Shown here one piece after another: positions 20,760-33,350 of a stretch of 64,000 bases of DNA (position 1 is the stretch's first letter; each line of letters begins with the position of its first letter). The notes below the pieces were generated by a model, which was not told the origin of the DNA, ran no database searches, and saw nothing but the letters and a program-made list of their open reading frames with translations. The DNA lies in contig CM022944.1 of assembly GCA_012931725.1 (NCBI GenBank), forward strand, positions 14,516,331 through 14,580,330, read 5' to 3'. The translations under genes were made by a program, and so were the position numbers. This DNA is from Litsea cubeba. Taxonomy: Eukaryota; Streptophyta; Magnoliopsida; Laurales; Lauraceae.

Positions 20760-21555
20760 ATGGCGTTGGTTGCCATTTCGATTTCTTCCATTTCTCGTTT
20801 CGAGTACAACCATCATCACTGCTGCAGTAAAAAATAGTGTTACTATCTCTCTATCCAGTTTCTTTTCATACCCATTTCCAATTTCTATTATCAACTCTTA
20901 CTCTAGTACTGCAAAGTTATTGAGTCCTGACGACGCTTCTAGCTGAACCCAGTTCCTGAATTTTGTGAAAGATAGATGTAGATCAAAGAATAAGCTTAGA
21001 TCAAAGAATAAGCTTGATGATGCAATGGATTGGTTTGATCGTATGCTTCTCATGAGACCATCGCCCCAAGTTGATGTTTTCAATCATTTGTTGGGGGGTG
21101 TGGCCAGAATCAACCATCATTCCACTATACTTGCTCTCTACTTGAGGTTGAGGATGAATTCGACTGGGATTGTGCCATGCGTATTTACTCTCAACATTCT
21201 GCTCAACTAATACTGCCGATTAAAAAGGGTCGATCTGGGGTTTACCATTTTAGGAGATATCGTTAAACGGGGCTTCGAACCTAATGTGGTTACTTACGGT
21301 ACCATCATAGATGGGCTCTACAAGAGTGGGAAGGTGGATGTTGCTCTTAAGATGCTCAAGGCGATGGAGAAGGGAACATGTAGACCGAACACTATTGTAT
21401 ATAACACCATCATACATGGGCTTTGCAAAAAAAAGGGTTGGTGAAAGAGGCCATACACCTCTTTATAGAAATGGTGGAGAGGGGTATGGAACTAACATAG
21501 TTACATATAGCACCATCATCAATGGACTTTGCAAGAATGGAAATGTAAGTGCTGC
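20760..21555 (+). pseudogene. P-class PPR pseudogene
   Basis: It starts with ATGGCG at 20760 and aligns with the PPR locus at 41558, so both derive from one family. The N-terminal part is interrupted by stops (TAG soon after the start; TGA in place of an expected codon near 20943). Downstream fragments in changing frames contain PPR motifs, such as VTYGTIIDGLYKSGKVDVAL, MEKGTCRPNTIVYNTIIHGL and NIVTYSTIINGLCKNG. PPR proteins bind organellar RNA; the motif pattern is of the P class, like restorer-type proteins. The sequence ends within the repeat region at about 21555, where unrelated sequence begins. It is clearly non-functional. Confidence 0.85.
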
Positions 21556-21659
21556 TCTCCCTAGTGCCCATCTCCAAGCGTCGAAAATAAATACACTCCT
21601 AATTTTTACTTCAATAGGATTATAGGAGTTGTTTTGCATTTTGAATATTTGGGCACAAC

Positions 21660-21775
21660 TTGAGTATCTAAGGTTGGCTCAAAATAGATCGGAAATGGAG
21701 AAACAGAATTCGTGTAGCCGACCCTAACATAGTTGGGACAAGGCTTTGATGATGATGATAATGATGATGATGAAC
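21660..21775 (+). mobile_element. RTE-type LINE 3' end
   Basis: It contains GGAGAAACAGAATTCGTGTAG, then CCGACCCTAACATAGTTGGG and a (GATGAT)n tail ending near 21775. It matches the copy at 10100-10160. Only the extreme 3' end of the element is present. Confidence 0.7.
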
Positions 21776-22167
21776 TTGAGTATCTAAAGCCCAAGCCTCG
21801 ACTCAATCCAAATCTTAGTTTGATTTTTGAAACCTGAGCTCACATTGCATTTTCAAGTAGGCTGACACAAGCGAGCTCGAAGTTATTTTTAAATTGCACC
21901 CTAAATGGGCAACTCTCAGACATGGTAGTTTGATTGATTTTTTTTTTTTGGATATTGAAAAATAGTATAAAAAAGTATTTTTCATTCAGTTTATAGGTAA
22001 AAATGGCACGTTACTTATTATTTATAGAAAAAAAGTGGCTTGTGCTTGAGGCGGGTTGGGTATTGAATCTTTTTGGCTTCACGATGGGTATGGGTTAAAA
22101 TAAAAGCATTAGATTCTTGGATGGTTTAGACATATTAGTCTCCTTAAATTTGATTTTTTCTTGATTG

Positions 22168-22795
22168 GAACTCAAATAATGTCACCCAAGTCGCTTGATT
22201 CCGGTCAATATTTTTTTATAACTTTTTTTTCCATAAATCCAATGATATCATGGAGAACAATTTATGTCATAAAACCTAATAAATCCTATGATATAATGAG
22301 AGTGTCCCATCATGTAATGACCTTTATGCACATTTTAGGAAAAAAAAATTCTAAATGGATAATAGGGGTTTTGACGTATTGGTTCACCTTAAACTCTGTT
22401 TTCCTAACTTTGTTACCCAAATTTAGATAATGTCACAAGAGTCATTTGACTCTGGTCAACATTATCTTTTTAACTTTTTTGCACTATATGCCATTATATC
22501 ATAGGATTTATCAATTTCTGTATCATATATTTATTGCAACTAGTAAACAAATTTTTTTTTTTATAAAATGTGAAAAACTGACATTTTTTTAAAAAGTAAA
22601 TACACATTTGATCACAATTTCTCAAGTTTAATCATTTGGAAAAAAATTTCCGTAAGATGTTACATAAAAGCCATGCATCATGGGATTTATCAATTTCTGT
22701 GACATATATTGTTCCCATGATATCATGGGGTTCAGAGCAAAAAAGTATTTATAAAATATTGACCAGAGTCAAAGATTCTCTGACATTACTAGTAT
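22168..22795. repeat. Foldback-like AT-rich element
   Basis: A block reading AATGTCACCCAAGTCGCTTG...GGTCAATATT near 22175-22215 recurs in direct orientation near 22428-22470 (GACTCTGGTCAACATTAT). It recurs in inverted orientation at 22757-22792 (ATTGACCAGAGTCAAAGATT). ATGATATCATGG-like palindromes recur between them. This fits a small foldback element with an internal duplication. No target duplication was established. Confidence 0.5.
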
Positions 22796-23417
22796 TTTCA
22801 AAAACTGCATGTATATGAAGCTTGAAATTCTATAACCAATTAGGGGATAACCGAACTATGCATTTATGTAGGATATTGAGAAAGAGGTCAGGAAACAAGT
22901 AGATGAAGTCATTGCTCAAGCCAAGGTGACCATCAAATAAGATATTTAAAATTTTGTTGGAATCCCCACATTTACATCTCCATTCTTGTGTCTTTAGAGT
23001 ATTGTTTATACCGGTATGTTTCAATGCTTTGGTTGTTTTGCAACTCTCATTCTTACATTATTGTTTTACTTCTTTTTTTCCCAGGAGAGCCTTATGCCCC
23101 AACCCCCCCCCCCCCCCCGTATTTTTATCAAATAAAAGAATTTGCAGGACACTCATCTCCAAAGCTACTTGCACCCTTTCATCTCAATTGAAGTCCAGAG
23201 AGAGAGGTTGTTCTTGGGTTATTGAAGATCTTGGTATAAACTAAAGACCTAATTCAATCCAAATAATATCTTTCAATGTTTGTCTCTCCATCCCTCTCTC
23301 AAGGCAACAATGCCGCCTCTATAGTCCCCCCTCAGGCATTCTCATGTGTATAGAATGGCAGCAATAACAACAAAAGGAAAAGAAGGTTGGCTAGCACTCC
23401 AGGTGAATAAAAAAGCT
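22796..23417. other. Unassigned spacer with C16 tract
   Basis: No gene recognised. A run of 16 C residues lies at 23103-23118. The region borders the Athila-like 3' LTR on the right. Confidence 0.45.
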
Positions 23418-24788
23418 TGATGTGATCTTTATCAATCATATAATACTATAAGTGCACGGGTGTCTAGTTGAGACAGTGGCAAGAACGGGTCGAACCCACA
23501 GGAAGCTAATTAAAGAAACTTTTAGATTAAGAAAACTAATTAACTAACAATTAAGAAAAGTTTTGAGTATTTAGAAATAAAAACAAGCAACTAATTTAGA
23601 AAGATGAAAACTACCAATTAATGAAAGTGATTAGAGCATAGGAATCCAATAAGCATCCACCAATTATTTATCAAGTAATCCTAACTTATTCCAATTTTTA
23701 CTTCAAATCAAAGACAAATCAATGTTTTTAATTTGGAAAATCTAACTTAAAAAACCCCTTTTTAATTATAGAATCCAAAACCCAAGACTTCCTTCACCTC
23801 ATAAAAGATAAAAATCAATCTAAGCACTACCCATCAAAGATAAGTATAAACCATCAAAAGATCTAAATCCTAAGCATGGCCTATCAAACCTAGGCATGGC
23901 CTATCAAACCTAAGCATGAATAGTCAAAAATCAAAATTTATTTTTAGAATTAAAACTAGAGATTTGCCTAGGGCACGAAGACAAGCCTATTCATCGTTAA
24001 GCACATAGTCATGGAACATAAATTAGAACTACTAAATAAATAAAAAGGCGATTACTTACCTTCATCCATAGCTCTAATCAAGAAAAACTAGCCCGCCATT
24101 GCAAAGAATACTCCTTGATTTTTTATTAAAAATTGCATGTTTACAACTTCTCCTTCACAATAAGTACTTGCTTGGACAAGGCCCAAAGCTATCAAAATAA
24201 AAACAACTAATGGAAAGGAAGAAAGAAAGAAGAGAATTGGAGAGAGGGTTGGAAGTGAGATGCTTCTCCATCCCCCTTTTTGAGTTTGTTTTATAGATGT
24301 TGATGCCTCCTTTTTAGCAAAGAATCTCCTCTCTTTTAGGACTTGTTTCCTTATTTGTAGAGATTTCTTGCTTAGAACTCAAGCTAGGCTTCACACTTGG
24401 AAAGAATTTGAATTGGAGAGGATTAGTTACTAGGTGTGGTCTCTTGAGCTCTAAGTCTTGCCAAATTGAACTCCTTAAAGATCTCTCATGTTGCCAATTT
24501 TAAAAACTTTTTGCAATTCTCGCATAAAATTATATCAGCCAACTTCCCAAGGTCATATCTCCCTCAATATAGGTCCGATTTATGAAATCTTGGGTCCACG
24601 GAAATCTACTCGAAAAGAGCTTTTTAACGGTAGGTAGATTGCACCAATCCGATACTCGGTTTGAAAGTTATGGCCATTTCAATTTGCTGCCCCTGAAAAT
24701 TTCGAGAATAATGGCAATTAAGGAAACTTCTATGTTTGGCATGCAATGGGGTGTGTGGGACCCATGTTGGACGTTCAAGGACTTATCA
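23418..24788 (-). repeat. 3' LTR of Athila-like element (short form)
   Basis: It matches 33351-34694 and then the last bases ending ACTTATCA of the 5' LTR, but lacks the intervening 690 bases. It contains an extra tandem copy of a 21-22 bp unit near 23873-23903 (GCATGGCCTATCAAACCTA). It ends TG/CA on the minus strand. Confidence 0.85.
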
Positions 24789-26237
24789 CACCCCCAAACC
24801 AGCTTTTTGCTAGTCCTCGAGCAAAATAAGTGAAGAAAGAGAAGTTTATTGCCTAACTTAAGAAAAAGACAAATGCAGAAAAACAAAAATAATGCCACAT
24901 TCACTGGCCCTCTCGACTGCATTTAGCATATGCAGCAAGCCCTTAAACCCCTAGGTTCCCCCTAATGGACGAGTTGTGCCTCGTGAGGGTTTGCAGTGAA
25001 TTTACCCACAAAATTCTCTTTTTTTTTTTTGCGAAGAATATGTGCTTAAAACCTAACAAAATCCAGGGAAACTCCTTCAAGAGAAAATTTATAGATACCA
25101 ACTATTCTCAGTTCTCAGAATTTTCAACGACAAATCTTAAATTTGGTTCACCAATCCCATCTTTTGGTCAAAAATTCTCGAAATCATGCTAATTGATCGT
25201 GCACGGTGAAAAGTATGTATACGTAATAAGCATCAAATGATTCACTAAGAATTTTCGTAAAAATAATAATATTCTTTTTTTTTTAAATTCTGGGCCACCT
25301 AAACTTAGTAAAGAAAAACAATATTCCTCTCAAGGCGATAATGACGGCTTTCGCACTACTGTTTTTCAAAGGGCGCAAATTTTTTTTTTCTTTTTTTTTT
25401 TTCAAGCACACATATGTGACTGTGCAATGCCTAGGTCCCTTAAGCTTTCTAATTAACCCATGTAACGAGCATTCGGCCAGTGACTCCCAAACCAGATGGC
25501 TTTAGGGCACTAGGTATGTAAATACCCCTAAGGGCTTACTGGCTCGAGTTAAAAAGGCTACGAACCTGAACTAGTCACAAAATTTTTTTTTTTCAAGACT
25601 GAACGTTTTTTTTTTTTTTTTTTTTGCAGTCCCCAAGAATAGGCAGCCCTTTCCATGTATCCACCCGTCGAACCATGGAGCTCTGTAACACTAGGGTCGA
25701 TTTTTCTTCTTCCCTTTTTTTTCCTTTTTTTTTTTAAGAAAAACGGAAATTAAAGCTTCACATTCAACATTGGAAACATATACAACCTGTGTAAAGTGAG
25801 GGATCAAAATTCAGCACTTTTTCAAAAACCTTTTCCATAAATAAAATAGTGAACCGTTGTTTTCTTTTGCCCAAAATAAATATCTTCAGCCAATAAAAAT
25901 TCTCTTGAAAGTTTCCCTCTAACCTAACAATAACAAATCTTTTTTTTTAAATCTCCTAAAAACCAAAGCAAAGCGAAAAAAAAATATATAATGAAAATTG
26001 AACAGATGATCACATTTCAAGTTCTAACTCACACCCCCAAACCTAAATGCAACATTGTCCCCAATGTTATGAATGCATGTATAATGTGAAAATGAACAAT
26101 AAGGAAAATTGGAATATCTTACCATGTGGGGTGATTGCAAAAGAATGTGATCAACCAGCTCAATTACCTTCCAAAATTGGGTTGCCTCCCAAACAGCGCT
26201 AAGTTTAACATCGTCAGCCCGACGTGACCAAAAATGA
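24789..26237 (-). other. Non-coding 3' spacer and polypurine tract of Athila-like element
   Basis: Immediately inside the 3' LTR the minus strand reads GGTTTGGGGGTG, a polypurine tract (24789-24800). Between it and the integrase frame lie 1.4 kb with long T-runs (25020-25030, 25380-25402, 25604-25625, 25710-25736) and no envelope-like frame. Athila relatives often carry an env-like ORF at this position; it is absent or eroded here. Confidence 0.65.
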
Positions 26238-27450
26238 TTAGTCCTGGTAAATTGGGTCTTCCAAAAGGATATCCTCAATGTTTTTATCCTTTAGTTCCAG
26301 AAACGGTTTCAATCGTTGCCCATTCACTTTGAAAACATCCCCATTCTTGGGATTTTCAATTTCCACAGCCCCCTGAGGGTAAACAATACGCACAATGAAT
26401 GGGCCAGACCATCGATATCTCAATTTCCCTGGAAACAGGTATAACCGGGAGTTATACAAAAGGACTTTCATACCAGGTTCAAAAGATTTTCTTAAAATTG
26501 ACTTATCATGGTTCAACTTCATTCTTTCCTTGTAGATCTTGGCATTCTCATAGGCATCATTTCTAAGTTCTTCCAACTCATTGAGTTGCAATTTGCGCAA
26601 AGTAGCCATAGTGGGTAAGTCAAAATTGAACTTCTTAATGGCCCAATAAGCTCTATGCTCCAATTCTACAGGCAAGTGGCATGCCTTTCCATAGACCAAC
26701 CTATATGGGGACATCCCAATAGGAGTCTTGTAAACAGTTCGATAGGCCCATAATGCATCCAATAGGCGCAAAGACCAGTCTTTCCGATTTGGATTGACCG
26801 TCTTCTCTAAAATTTGTTTAATCTGCCTATTCGAAACTTCTACTTGGCCACTGGTCTGTAGGTGGTAGGGCGTAGCAACCTTATGAGTAACAGAGTACTG
26901 TTTCATCAGATGGTCAAAGGTGCTATTGCAAAAATGGGTTCCACCATCACTGATAATTGCCCTGGGTGTACCAAACCTAGGAAATATGTATTCCTTCACA
27001 AATTTGATTACCACATGGCGATCATTCTTTCTGGTAGGTATTGCTTCCACCCATTTAGAAACATAGTCCACCGCAAGTAAAATATACAAATTGCCAAAAG
27101 AGCTTGGAAATGGCCCCATGAAGTCAATTCCCCACACATCAAAAAGTTCCACCACAAGTATGGGATTCAAGGGCATCATGTTCCTCCGATTGAGCTTGCC
27201 AAGCTTTTGACACCTCTCACAGTTCAAACAGAAAGTGTGGCAATCTTTGAAAATTGTGAGCCAGTAAAATCCACACTGTAAAACTTTTACAGCTGTCTTT
27301 TTCGAACTAAAGTGGCCCCCACAAGCATGATCATGGCAGAATGAAATGACCGAGTAGTGGTCATGATCAGGAATGCATCGCCTGATGATCTGGTCTGGGC
27401 AGTACTTAAAAAGATACGGGTCATCCCAGAAAAAGTATTTGACCTCAGCA
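26238..27450 (-). pseudogene. Integrase of Athila-like element
   Basis: A zinc-binding HHCC-type segment (HACGGHFSSKKTAVKVLQC ... CERCQ) precedes the DDE core. The core shows WGIDFMGPFP (first D), IISDGGTHF (second D) and a Glu in SGQVEVSNRQIK. The C-terminal domain ends in NGQRLKPF and has no chromodomain. The main frame from 27227 to 26238 is open for 329 residues. The upstream zinc-finger part is open in the same frame back to a TAG near 27466. The enzyme would insert element cDNA into the genome. Confidence 0.85.
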
Positions 27451-28165
27451 AGAAATTTTGATTGATCCTATTTTGACCAATGGGTGGGCATCTCCCCTGT
27501 AACAAGGTAATTGATTATATCTGCAAACCAGGGGATTTGGGAAATACTGAGCAGTTGTTCATCAGGAAAGTTTTCATTCAGAGGAACCTCATCTGATGGT
27601 TCTAAGGGTAACCTCGAAAGATGGTCTGCTACAACATTCTCACATCCTTTTTTATCTCTTATTTCCAAATCAAACTCTTATAGCAGAAGGATCCACCAGA
27701 TCAATCGGGCTTTTGCATCTTTTTTGGGCAGAAAGTATCTCAAAGCTGCATGGTCCGTGTAGATGATGACTTTGGATCCTAACAAGTAGGACCGGAATTT
27801 CTCCAAGGCAAAAATCACAGCGAGTAATTCTTTTTCAGTGGTTGTGTAATTTAGCTGTGCATTATTGAGGGTCCTACTTGCATAGTAAATCACATGAGGT
27901 AGCTTCCCAACCCGTTGACCCAAAACAACTCCAATATCGGTATCGGATGCATCACACATTAGCTCAAATGGAATGGTCCAGTTCGGTGGCTGAATTATAG
28001 GGGCTGAAGTTAGTTCTGTTTTCAGTCTCTCAAAGGCATTTAGACAATTCTCATCAAATTCAAATGGGGCCTCTTTTGTTAGCAATTGGCATAAAGGTTT
28101 AGCAATTTTACTGAAATTCTTGATGAATCTACGATAAAACCAGCATGGCCCAGGAATGATCGAAT
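27451..28165 (-). pseudogene. RNase H and connection region of Athila-like element
   Basis: FELMCDASDTDIGVVLGQR and YYASRTLNNAQLNYTTTEKE are followed by IIYTDHAALRYFL and, after a stop at 27678-27680, by VVADHLSRLP. This is the gypsy-type RNase H that removes the RNA template. The frame differs from that of the reverse transcriptase, so a frameshift lies between about 28166 and 28085. At least two stops occur. Confidence 0.8.
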
Positions 28166-28897
28166 CTACTTAACTGATTTTGGTGGTGGCAATTTGGAGA
28201 TCAAATCAATTTTTGCTTTGTCCACCTCAATCCCATTATCAGAAATAATGTGTCCTAGAACTATGCCCCTTTTTACCATAAAATGACATTTCTCCCAATT
28301 TAAGACTAGATTCTTTTCTTTGCATCTTTCAAGCACAAGGGACAAATGATGTAAGCACTCCTCAAAAGAATTGCCAAAGACCAAAAAATCATCCATGAAA
28401 ATCTCAATGAATCTTTCTATCATGTCAGAAAATATGCTCAACATGCATCTTTGAAAAGTTGCCAGTGCATTGCATAGCCCAAAGGGCATGCGTTTGTAAG
28501 CAAAAGTGCCAAATGGACAGGTGAAGGTGGTTTTTTCCTGGTCCTCAGGTGCAATTGGAATTTGATTGTAACCGGAATAACCATCAAGAAAACAATAATA
28601 TGCATGACCGGCTAGCCTTTCGAGCATCTGATCCATGAATGGGAGGGGAAAATGATCTTTCCGAGTGACTGAGTTCAACTTCCTATAATCAATGCATACC
28701 CTCCATCCAGTCTGTATTCGAGTGGGTACCAATTCATTGCCCTCATTTTGAACCATTGTTATTCCAGATTTCTTTGGTACCACTTGAACCGGGCTCACCC
28801 ATGCACTATCAGATATGGGGTAAAGCACCCCTGCATCAAGTAATTTTAAGACTTCTGACCTGACAACTTCCTTCATTGCAGGGTTCAGTCGCCTCTA
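28166..28897 (-). pseudogene. Reverse transcriptase of Athila-like element
   Basis: The conserved RT blocks are seen in order: VSPVQVVPKKSG, RVCIDYRKLNSVTRKDHFPL, FLDGYSGYNQIPI, MPFGLCNALATFQ and the catalytic FMDDF (YxDD equivalent). CHFMVKRGIVLGH then follows. The open part spans 236 residues. It is bounded by stops at 28166-28168 and 28895-28897, both interrupting a frame that clearly continues. The catalytic aspartates are intact. Confidence 0.9.
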
Positions 28898-29884
28898 TGG
28901 TTCACGAGAAGTTTTGGTATTTTCTTCCAAATGGATTCTATGTTGGACCACAGATGGGCTTATTCCTTTGATATCTGCGATGGACCACCCTATAGCTTCC
29001 TTGTGTCCATCCAAAATTTTCACGAGTTTTTCCTTTTGGACAGGGTCCAAGTCTGAAGCTATAATCACTGGAAGGGTTTCTAGCGGGCCTAAAAACACAT
29101 ATTTCAAGGTATCCGACAACTGCTTGAGTTCTAACTTAGGGGGCCCTACAATCGATGGGATAGGTGGGGAAGCAGATGGAGTCAGAATCTCATGCTTCAG
29201 TTGCCACCTGGAGCAGTCCATGGAAGGGGTTGAGTCTAATAGTGCATTGACATCCTCAATATGTCCATCTACATCAAAATCACTTCCAAAGTGGGCTAGA
29301 CAAGCCTCTAGCGGATCTTCAAGTTTCAAATGGGGTAAGTGATTTTCCACCAATTCATGAATGTAACTAACTTCAAAAACCCCATCAACCTCATGATGAG
29401 GTTGCTTGCTGACATTAAAAATGTTCTCTTGAACTGTCATGGTCTCAAAAGAGATTTGCATCACTCCATTCCTACAATTGATCAAGGCATTTGAGGTGGC
29501 TATGAATGGTCTTCCCAAAATTACTGGAATTTTGGATTCAGCCCCGGATGTGTGGTTGGTATCCAAGACAACAAAATCGACAGGAAACACAAAGTCTCCG
29601 ACTTTGATAAGAACATCTTCGACTACCCCCTTGGGGTATCGAATCGACGCATTAGCCAATTACAAGGTCACATAGGTCGTTTTCAACTCCCCCAAACCTA
29701 ATTTTTCAAAAACAGAGTATGGAAGAAGGTTCACACTAGCACCCAAGTCTAGCAAAGCTTTCGCTATGTGATGGTCCCCTATTTGGCAAGAAATGGTAGG
29801 ACACCCTGGGTCCTTATATTTGATTGGGGTTGGACAGGAAATGATTGAGCTAGCTTGTTGGGCTAGAAAAGCCTTCCTGGGCAC
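28898..29884 (-). pseudogene. Aspartic protease region of Athila-like element
   Basis: ALLDLGASVNLLPYSVFEK contains the retropepsin-type D-x-GAS motif (D.LGAS here). The second signature VILGRPFIATSNALI follows about 85 residues later. A stop at 29660-29662 splits the domain but the frame is the same on both sides. The region downstream of the protease is the linker to reverse transcriptase. It is on a different frame from gag, so at least one indel lies between 30010 and 29884. Confidence 0.8.
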
Positions 29885-30009
29885 ATTGGTAGTCCTTTTG
29901 AAGGTGCAAAGGTCCTTCAGAAATTTTGTATAGGCCGGAATCTGTTGGATAGCCTCAAGTAATGGGATATTGATCTCACTTGTTTGAACATTTCTAGCAT
30001 TTTATCTAA

Positions 30010-31590
30010 CTAAACAGTTGATTTTGTTAGGCCTAGCCTTTGTGGGTATGGTGCCTTGGGAACATAGGTCCTAAAAGTGGGCTCACTAGGTGATGTTTCA
30101 ACATTGACTGGGTTCTCTGGTTCTAATATGGGTTTAGCATTTACAATTTGTTCCTCACTTTCCACTTTCTCACGTGATTCTTCTTCAGGTTCCTTGGGTA
30201 GTTCCACCTTGTTATCCACCTGTGTACCCGACCTAAGAGTGATAATGGATTGGACTTATTTCGGGCCTTTTCCTTTTATATCATGAACGACTTGGCCCTT
30301 AGGATTGGGTTCAGATTGACTAGGGAAGGTTCCCTTGTCTCTGGTACTGATGGAGTTGGCCAGTTGGCCCATCTGATATTCCAGTTTTGTAATTGATTGT
30401 GTGGTAGCATTCAAGCTCTGAACAGTGCTTTGTTGGAACTGGAGGGTATTCTGAGCTAACAGTTTCATGGTTTCCTCAAGAGAATCTATCCGCTGATTTT
30501 GCGGATTGGGAGTGAAATTGGGCTTTTGGAAACCGGGTGGGGCATTGGACTGAGATTGAATGGGCTGAAATTGATGTGATTGTGATGGGCCACCCTGAGT
30601 TGGACCCTTGGTCCAGGAAAAATTCGGATTATCCCTCCAACCTGGATTGTATGTGTTGGAGTATGGGTCATACCTCTGACGATTATCAAAACGAGTGTTT
30701 TGATAAAGCACATTCACCTCCTCAATAGACTCGGTCTGACCCAAAGTTGTTGGGTCAATTCCTCCATTCATGGCCTGAGTATATTTCAATGACTCCAAAG
30801 TGTTTGGAGTAGGCTTTTGGTTCAGTTCTAAGGCCTCTATTCTCCTCACCAATGTGGCCAATTTGGCCTCTGCCTCAATTTTGGGTTCAATCTTGAACAT
30901 CCCCCCTTTTTCAGGAATGGTTGGTTTGATGGGCTCCCTCTTGATAGGGGCCCACTGCAATGTATTTTCAGTGGTTTCTTCCAAAAATGTCCATGCTTCA
31001 TCCGCTGTCTTCTGTGTAAACTGCCTACCACAGAAAGATTCCACCATTTGTTTCGTAGGGTAATCCAAACCCTCATACACGATCTGGACCAATCGAATTT
31101 TTTCAAATCCATGGTGGGGACACTGGATTAAGAGGTCCTTGAACCATTCCAAATAACTGCAAAGTGTCTCCCCTTCCATTTGATGGAATCCATTGATAGC
31201 CTGCCTAATCAAAGCGGTTTTCTGCTTAGAGTAGAATTTTTTGTAAAATTCTTCGACTAGCTTGTCCCATGTAGTGATGGACGCGGCCTGTAAGGCATAA
31301 AGCCAAGCTTTAGCCTTTTCTTTTAGGGAAAAATGAAATAATCTAAGTTTAAGGGCCTCCTCAGTTATGTTCTTGATTCTCATGATCCCACAGATGTCCT
31401 CAAATTCCCTAACATGTTGATATGGGTTTTTCTGGTCTAGCCCACAGAATACTGGGAGCATCTGGATCATACCAGATTTCAGCTCAAATGTAGCATTGGT
31501 CTGAGGTAGGGTGATGCAGGACGGTTGAGTTGTCCTGGTGGGGTACATGTAGTCCTTCAAAGTCATGGGTGGGTCCACTTGATCAGCCAT
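30010..31590 (-). pseudogene. Gag of Athila-like element
   Basis: An open frame of 444 residues starts MADQVDPPMTLKDYMYP. It carries the gypsy gag core: KEKAKAWLYAL, TTWDKLVEEFYKKFYSKQKT, GETLCSYLEWFKDLLIQCPH and VQIVYEGLDYPTKQMVES. A coiled, Gln-rich C-terminus follows. A TAA at 30256-30258 interrupts it. The same frame resumes as an acidic linker ending with APYPQRLGL before the protease. Its product would form the particle in which the element is reverse transcribed. Confidence 0.85.
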
Positions 31591-33326
31591 CCTAACAATT
31601 TCTTCAAAGATGGAAGACTTTCCGACAATGGTTAAGGCTAATTCGGGCTCTATCCTGACTAACCTTTTACTCTTGCATACCTACTGTTTCTCTCTCTCAG
31701 GTCTAGAGCACATGCAATGGGTTCAACCTTAAAGAAATGCAAGCCTAATCTATATGCGGGCCCTAATGGTCTTACTAGATGATGCACAAGCAGTCAAGCA
31801 CAAAGATTGAGCACAAGAAATTATCCTAGGGTTAGCCTAACTCACTAGACAGCTCCTAACTGGTTTGAAGAGTGCACTAAGGCCTCCAATTCGGTTTTAT
31901 GAAGTCAAATCGATCAGGTAAGTCCCCAGGATGAGTGGTGGGTTCACAATGCACTTGGCAAGGGTCCCGCTTAAGAACCAAACTCCTAGAACAGAGACTG
32001 CCACCCTTTTTGGTAGGGACAGGACTTACCTAGACATCAACTTGACCAAAGAGCGCAACTGGTGCAACCTTTTGTGGTTTTCGTCCTACTGAGCTCGAGT
32101 CCTATGGTCTCGTTGCTACTTGATTTTAATTAAAGTTAGGATCCTAATGTGAGAGGTGTTTAACCTAAATGGGCAAGGATCTGGTGATGAAATCCAGTCC
32201 TTATCTTTCTAGGGTCGATTGCCCTAAACTAAGTGTGCATCCAATTAGATGGTGTGTCAATCAAGCATTCACACTCTGCTAAAATTAAATCATCCAAGCC
32301 CCACTTGCAAGTAAAAGATTCGTGGGGTAAAGTTTAGAAATTCTTACAGCGGGTCCACGCAAATTCTTTAAACTGTGCAAGCTTAACCTTTTTTTTATAG
32401 CAATTTTTGTAATTATGAGAGCAACTTGTTTGCTTAAAAGCAATTCCCATGATTTCCTTCCCCTTTTAGAGTCCTACAAAACTCAGATTGTAATCTCAAA
32501 GAAAACAACTAAAGTGTTAGATCTAAATAAACTACTAAAAATAGCTAAAAATTATTAATGAAATCCCTAAATTGAAAAATCAACCTAATCTAAATTTTTA
32601 AAAACCTACACTATAGCAATTTGAATGAAAGAAGAAATTCTAAAACTCCTAATGCTGCCCTAAGTTAAATGAACACATTGCTGTCAAGTGCTGAAAAAAT
32701 TCTAAGTGTTGAAACCTGTTGCACAGGCCCAACTTTACAGATCTGTACGACCACGTTTTATTGATCAAAACCTTAAAACAGTGACTGGGATGTAATCTCC
32801 TAATATGAAAGAATAAAAAAAAAAAAAAACAGAGACTAAAAAGGATAAGAAATAAAGAAGTTATGCTATCATGAAGTTGGCTACTTAGCCCAGTTTTGCT
32901 GCAGAATGCAGAATCTGCTTGACTGATTGGCCCTGTTCACGGCACTAAAAGTAGGGCTTCCAAAACGTCTTTCTTTCTGGGATTTTTATGGTTCAAAGTA
33001 ATGTACCAAAGTCCAATCCAGGAAAATTTCAAGTCCAAAGAAGTCTGTTTGACTGGTTTTAAACGTGCGAACTTTTGGGCAAAAACCAGGCCAAATCTGT
33101 CACAAAATTAGTGCAGAAATTTCTCTTTTTATTTAACCACTAGCAATCAGTCCGAGAATTATTGAAAAATCAGCAACTAAATCATGAAAAACAGTAACCA
33201 CAAATATAAAGAAACACAAAGACTAAACCTAATGCAAGCTATGAATGAAACTAACTACAAAAATATGCCATGATATGCAAAAAATAATGCTAGAAATCTT
33301 AACTAAAAGATTCTTTTCAAATTAGC
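31591..33326 (-). other. Long untranslated leader of Athila-like element
   Basis: About 1.7 kb between the primer-binding site and the gag start contain no long frame. Long leaders are common in Athila relatives. No internal repeat structure was recognised. Confidence 0.6.
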
Positions 33327-33344
33327 TCCCCGGCAACGGCGTCA
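33327..33344 (-). other. Primer-binding site (tRNA-Asp type)
   Basis: The minus strand reads TGACGCCGTTGCCGGGGA. Apart from the third base it equals TGGCGCCGTTGCCGGGGA, the complement of the 3' end of plant cytosolic tRNA-Asp. It lies six bases inside the 5' LTR. Confidence 0.8.
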
Positions 33345-33350
33345 AAAGCT

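Noticed and set aside
24789..26237. Envelope-like ORF in the Athila-like spacer
   Set aside because: No frame longer than about 85 residues and no transmembrane or signal sequence pattern; only T-rich non-coding DNA.
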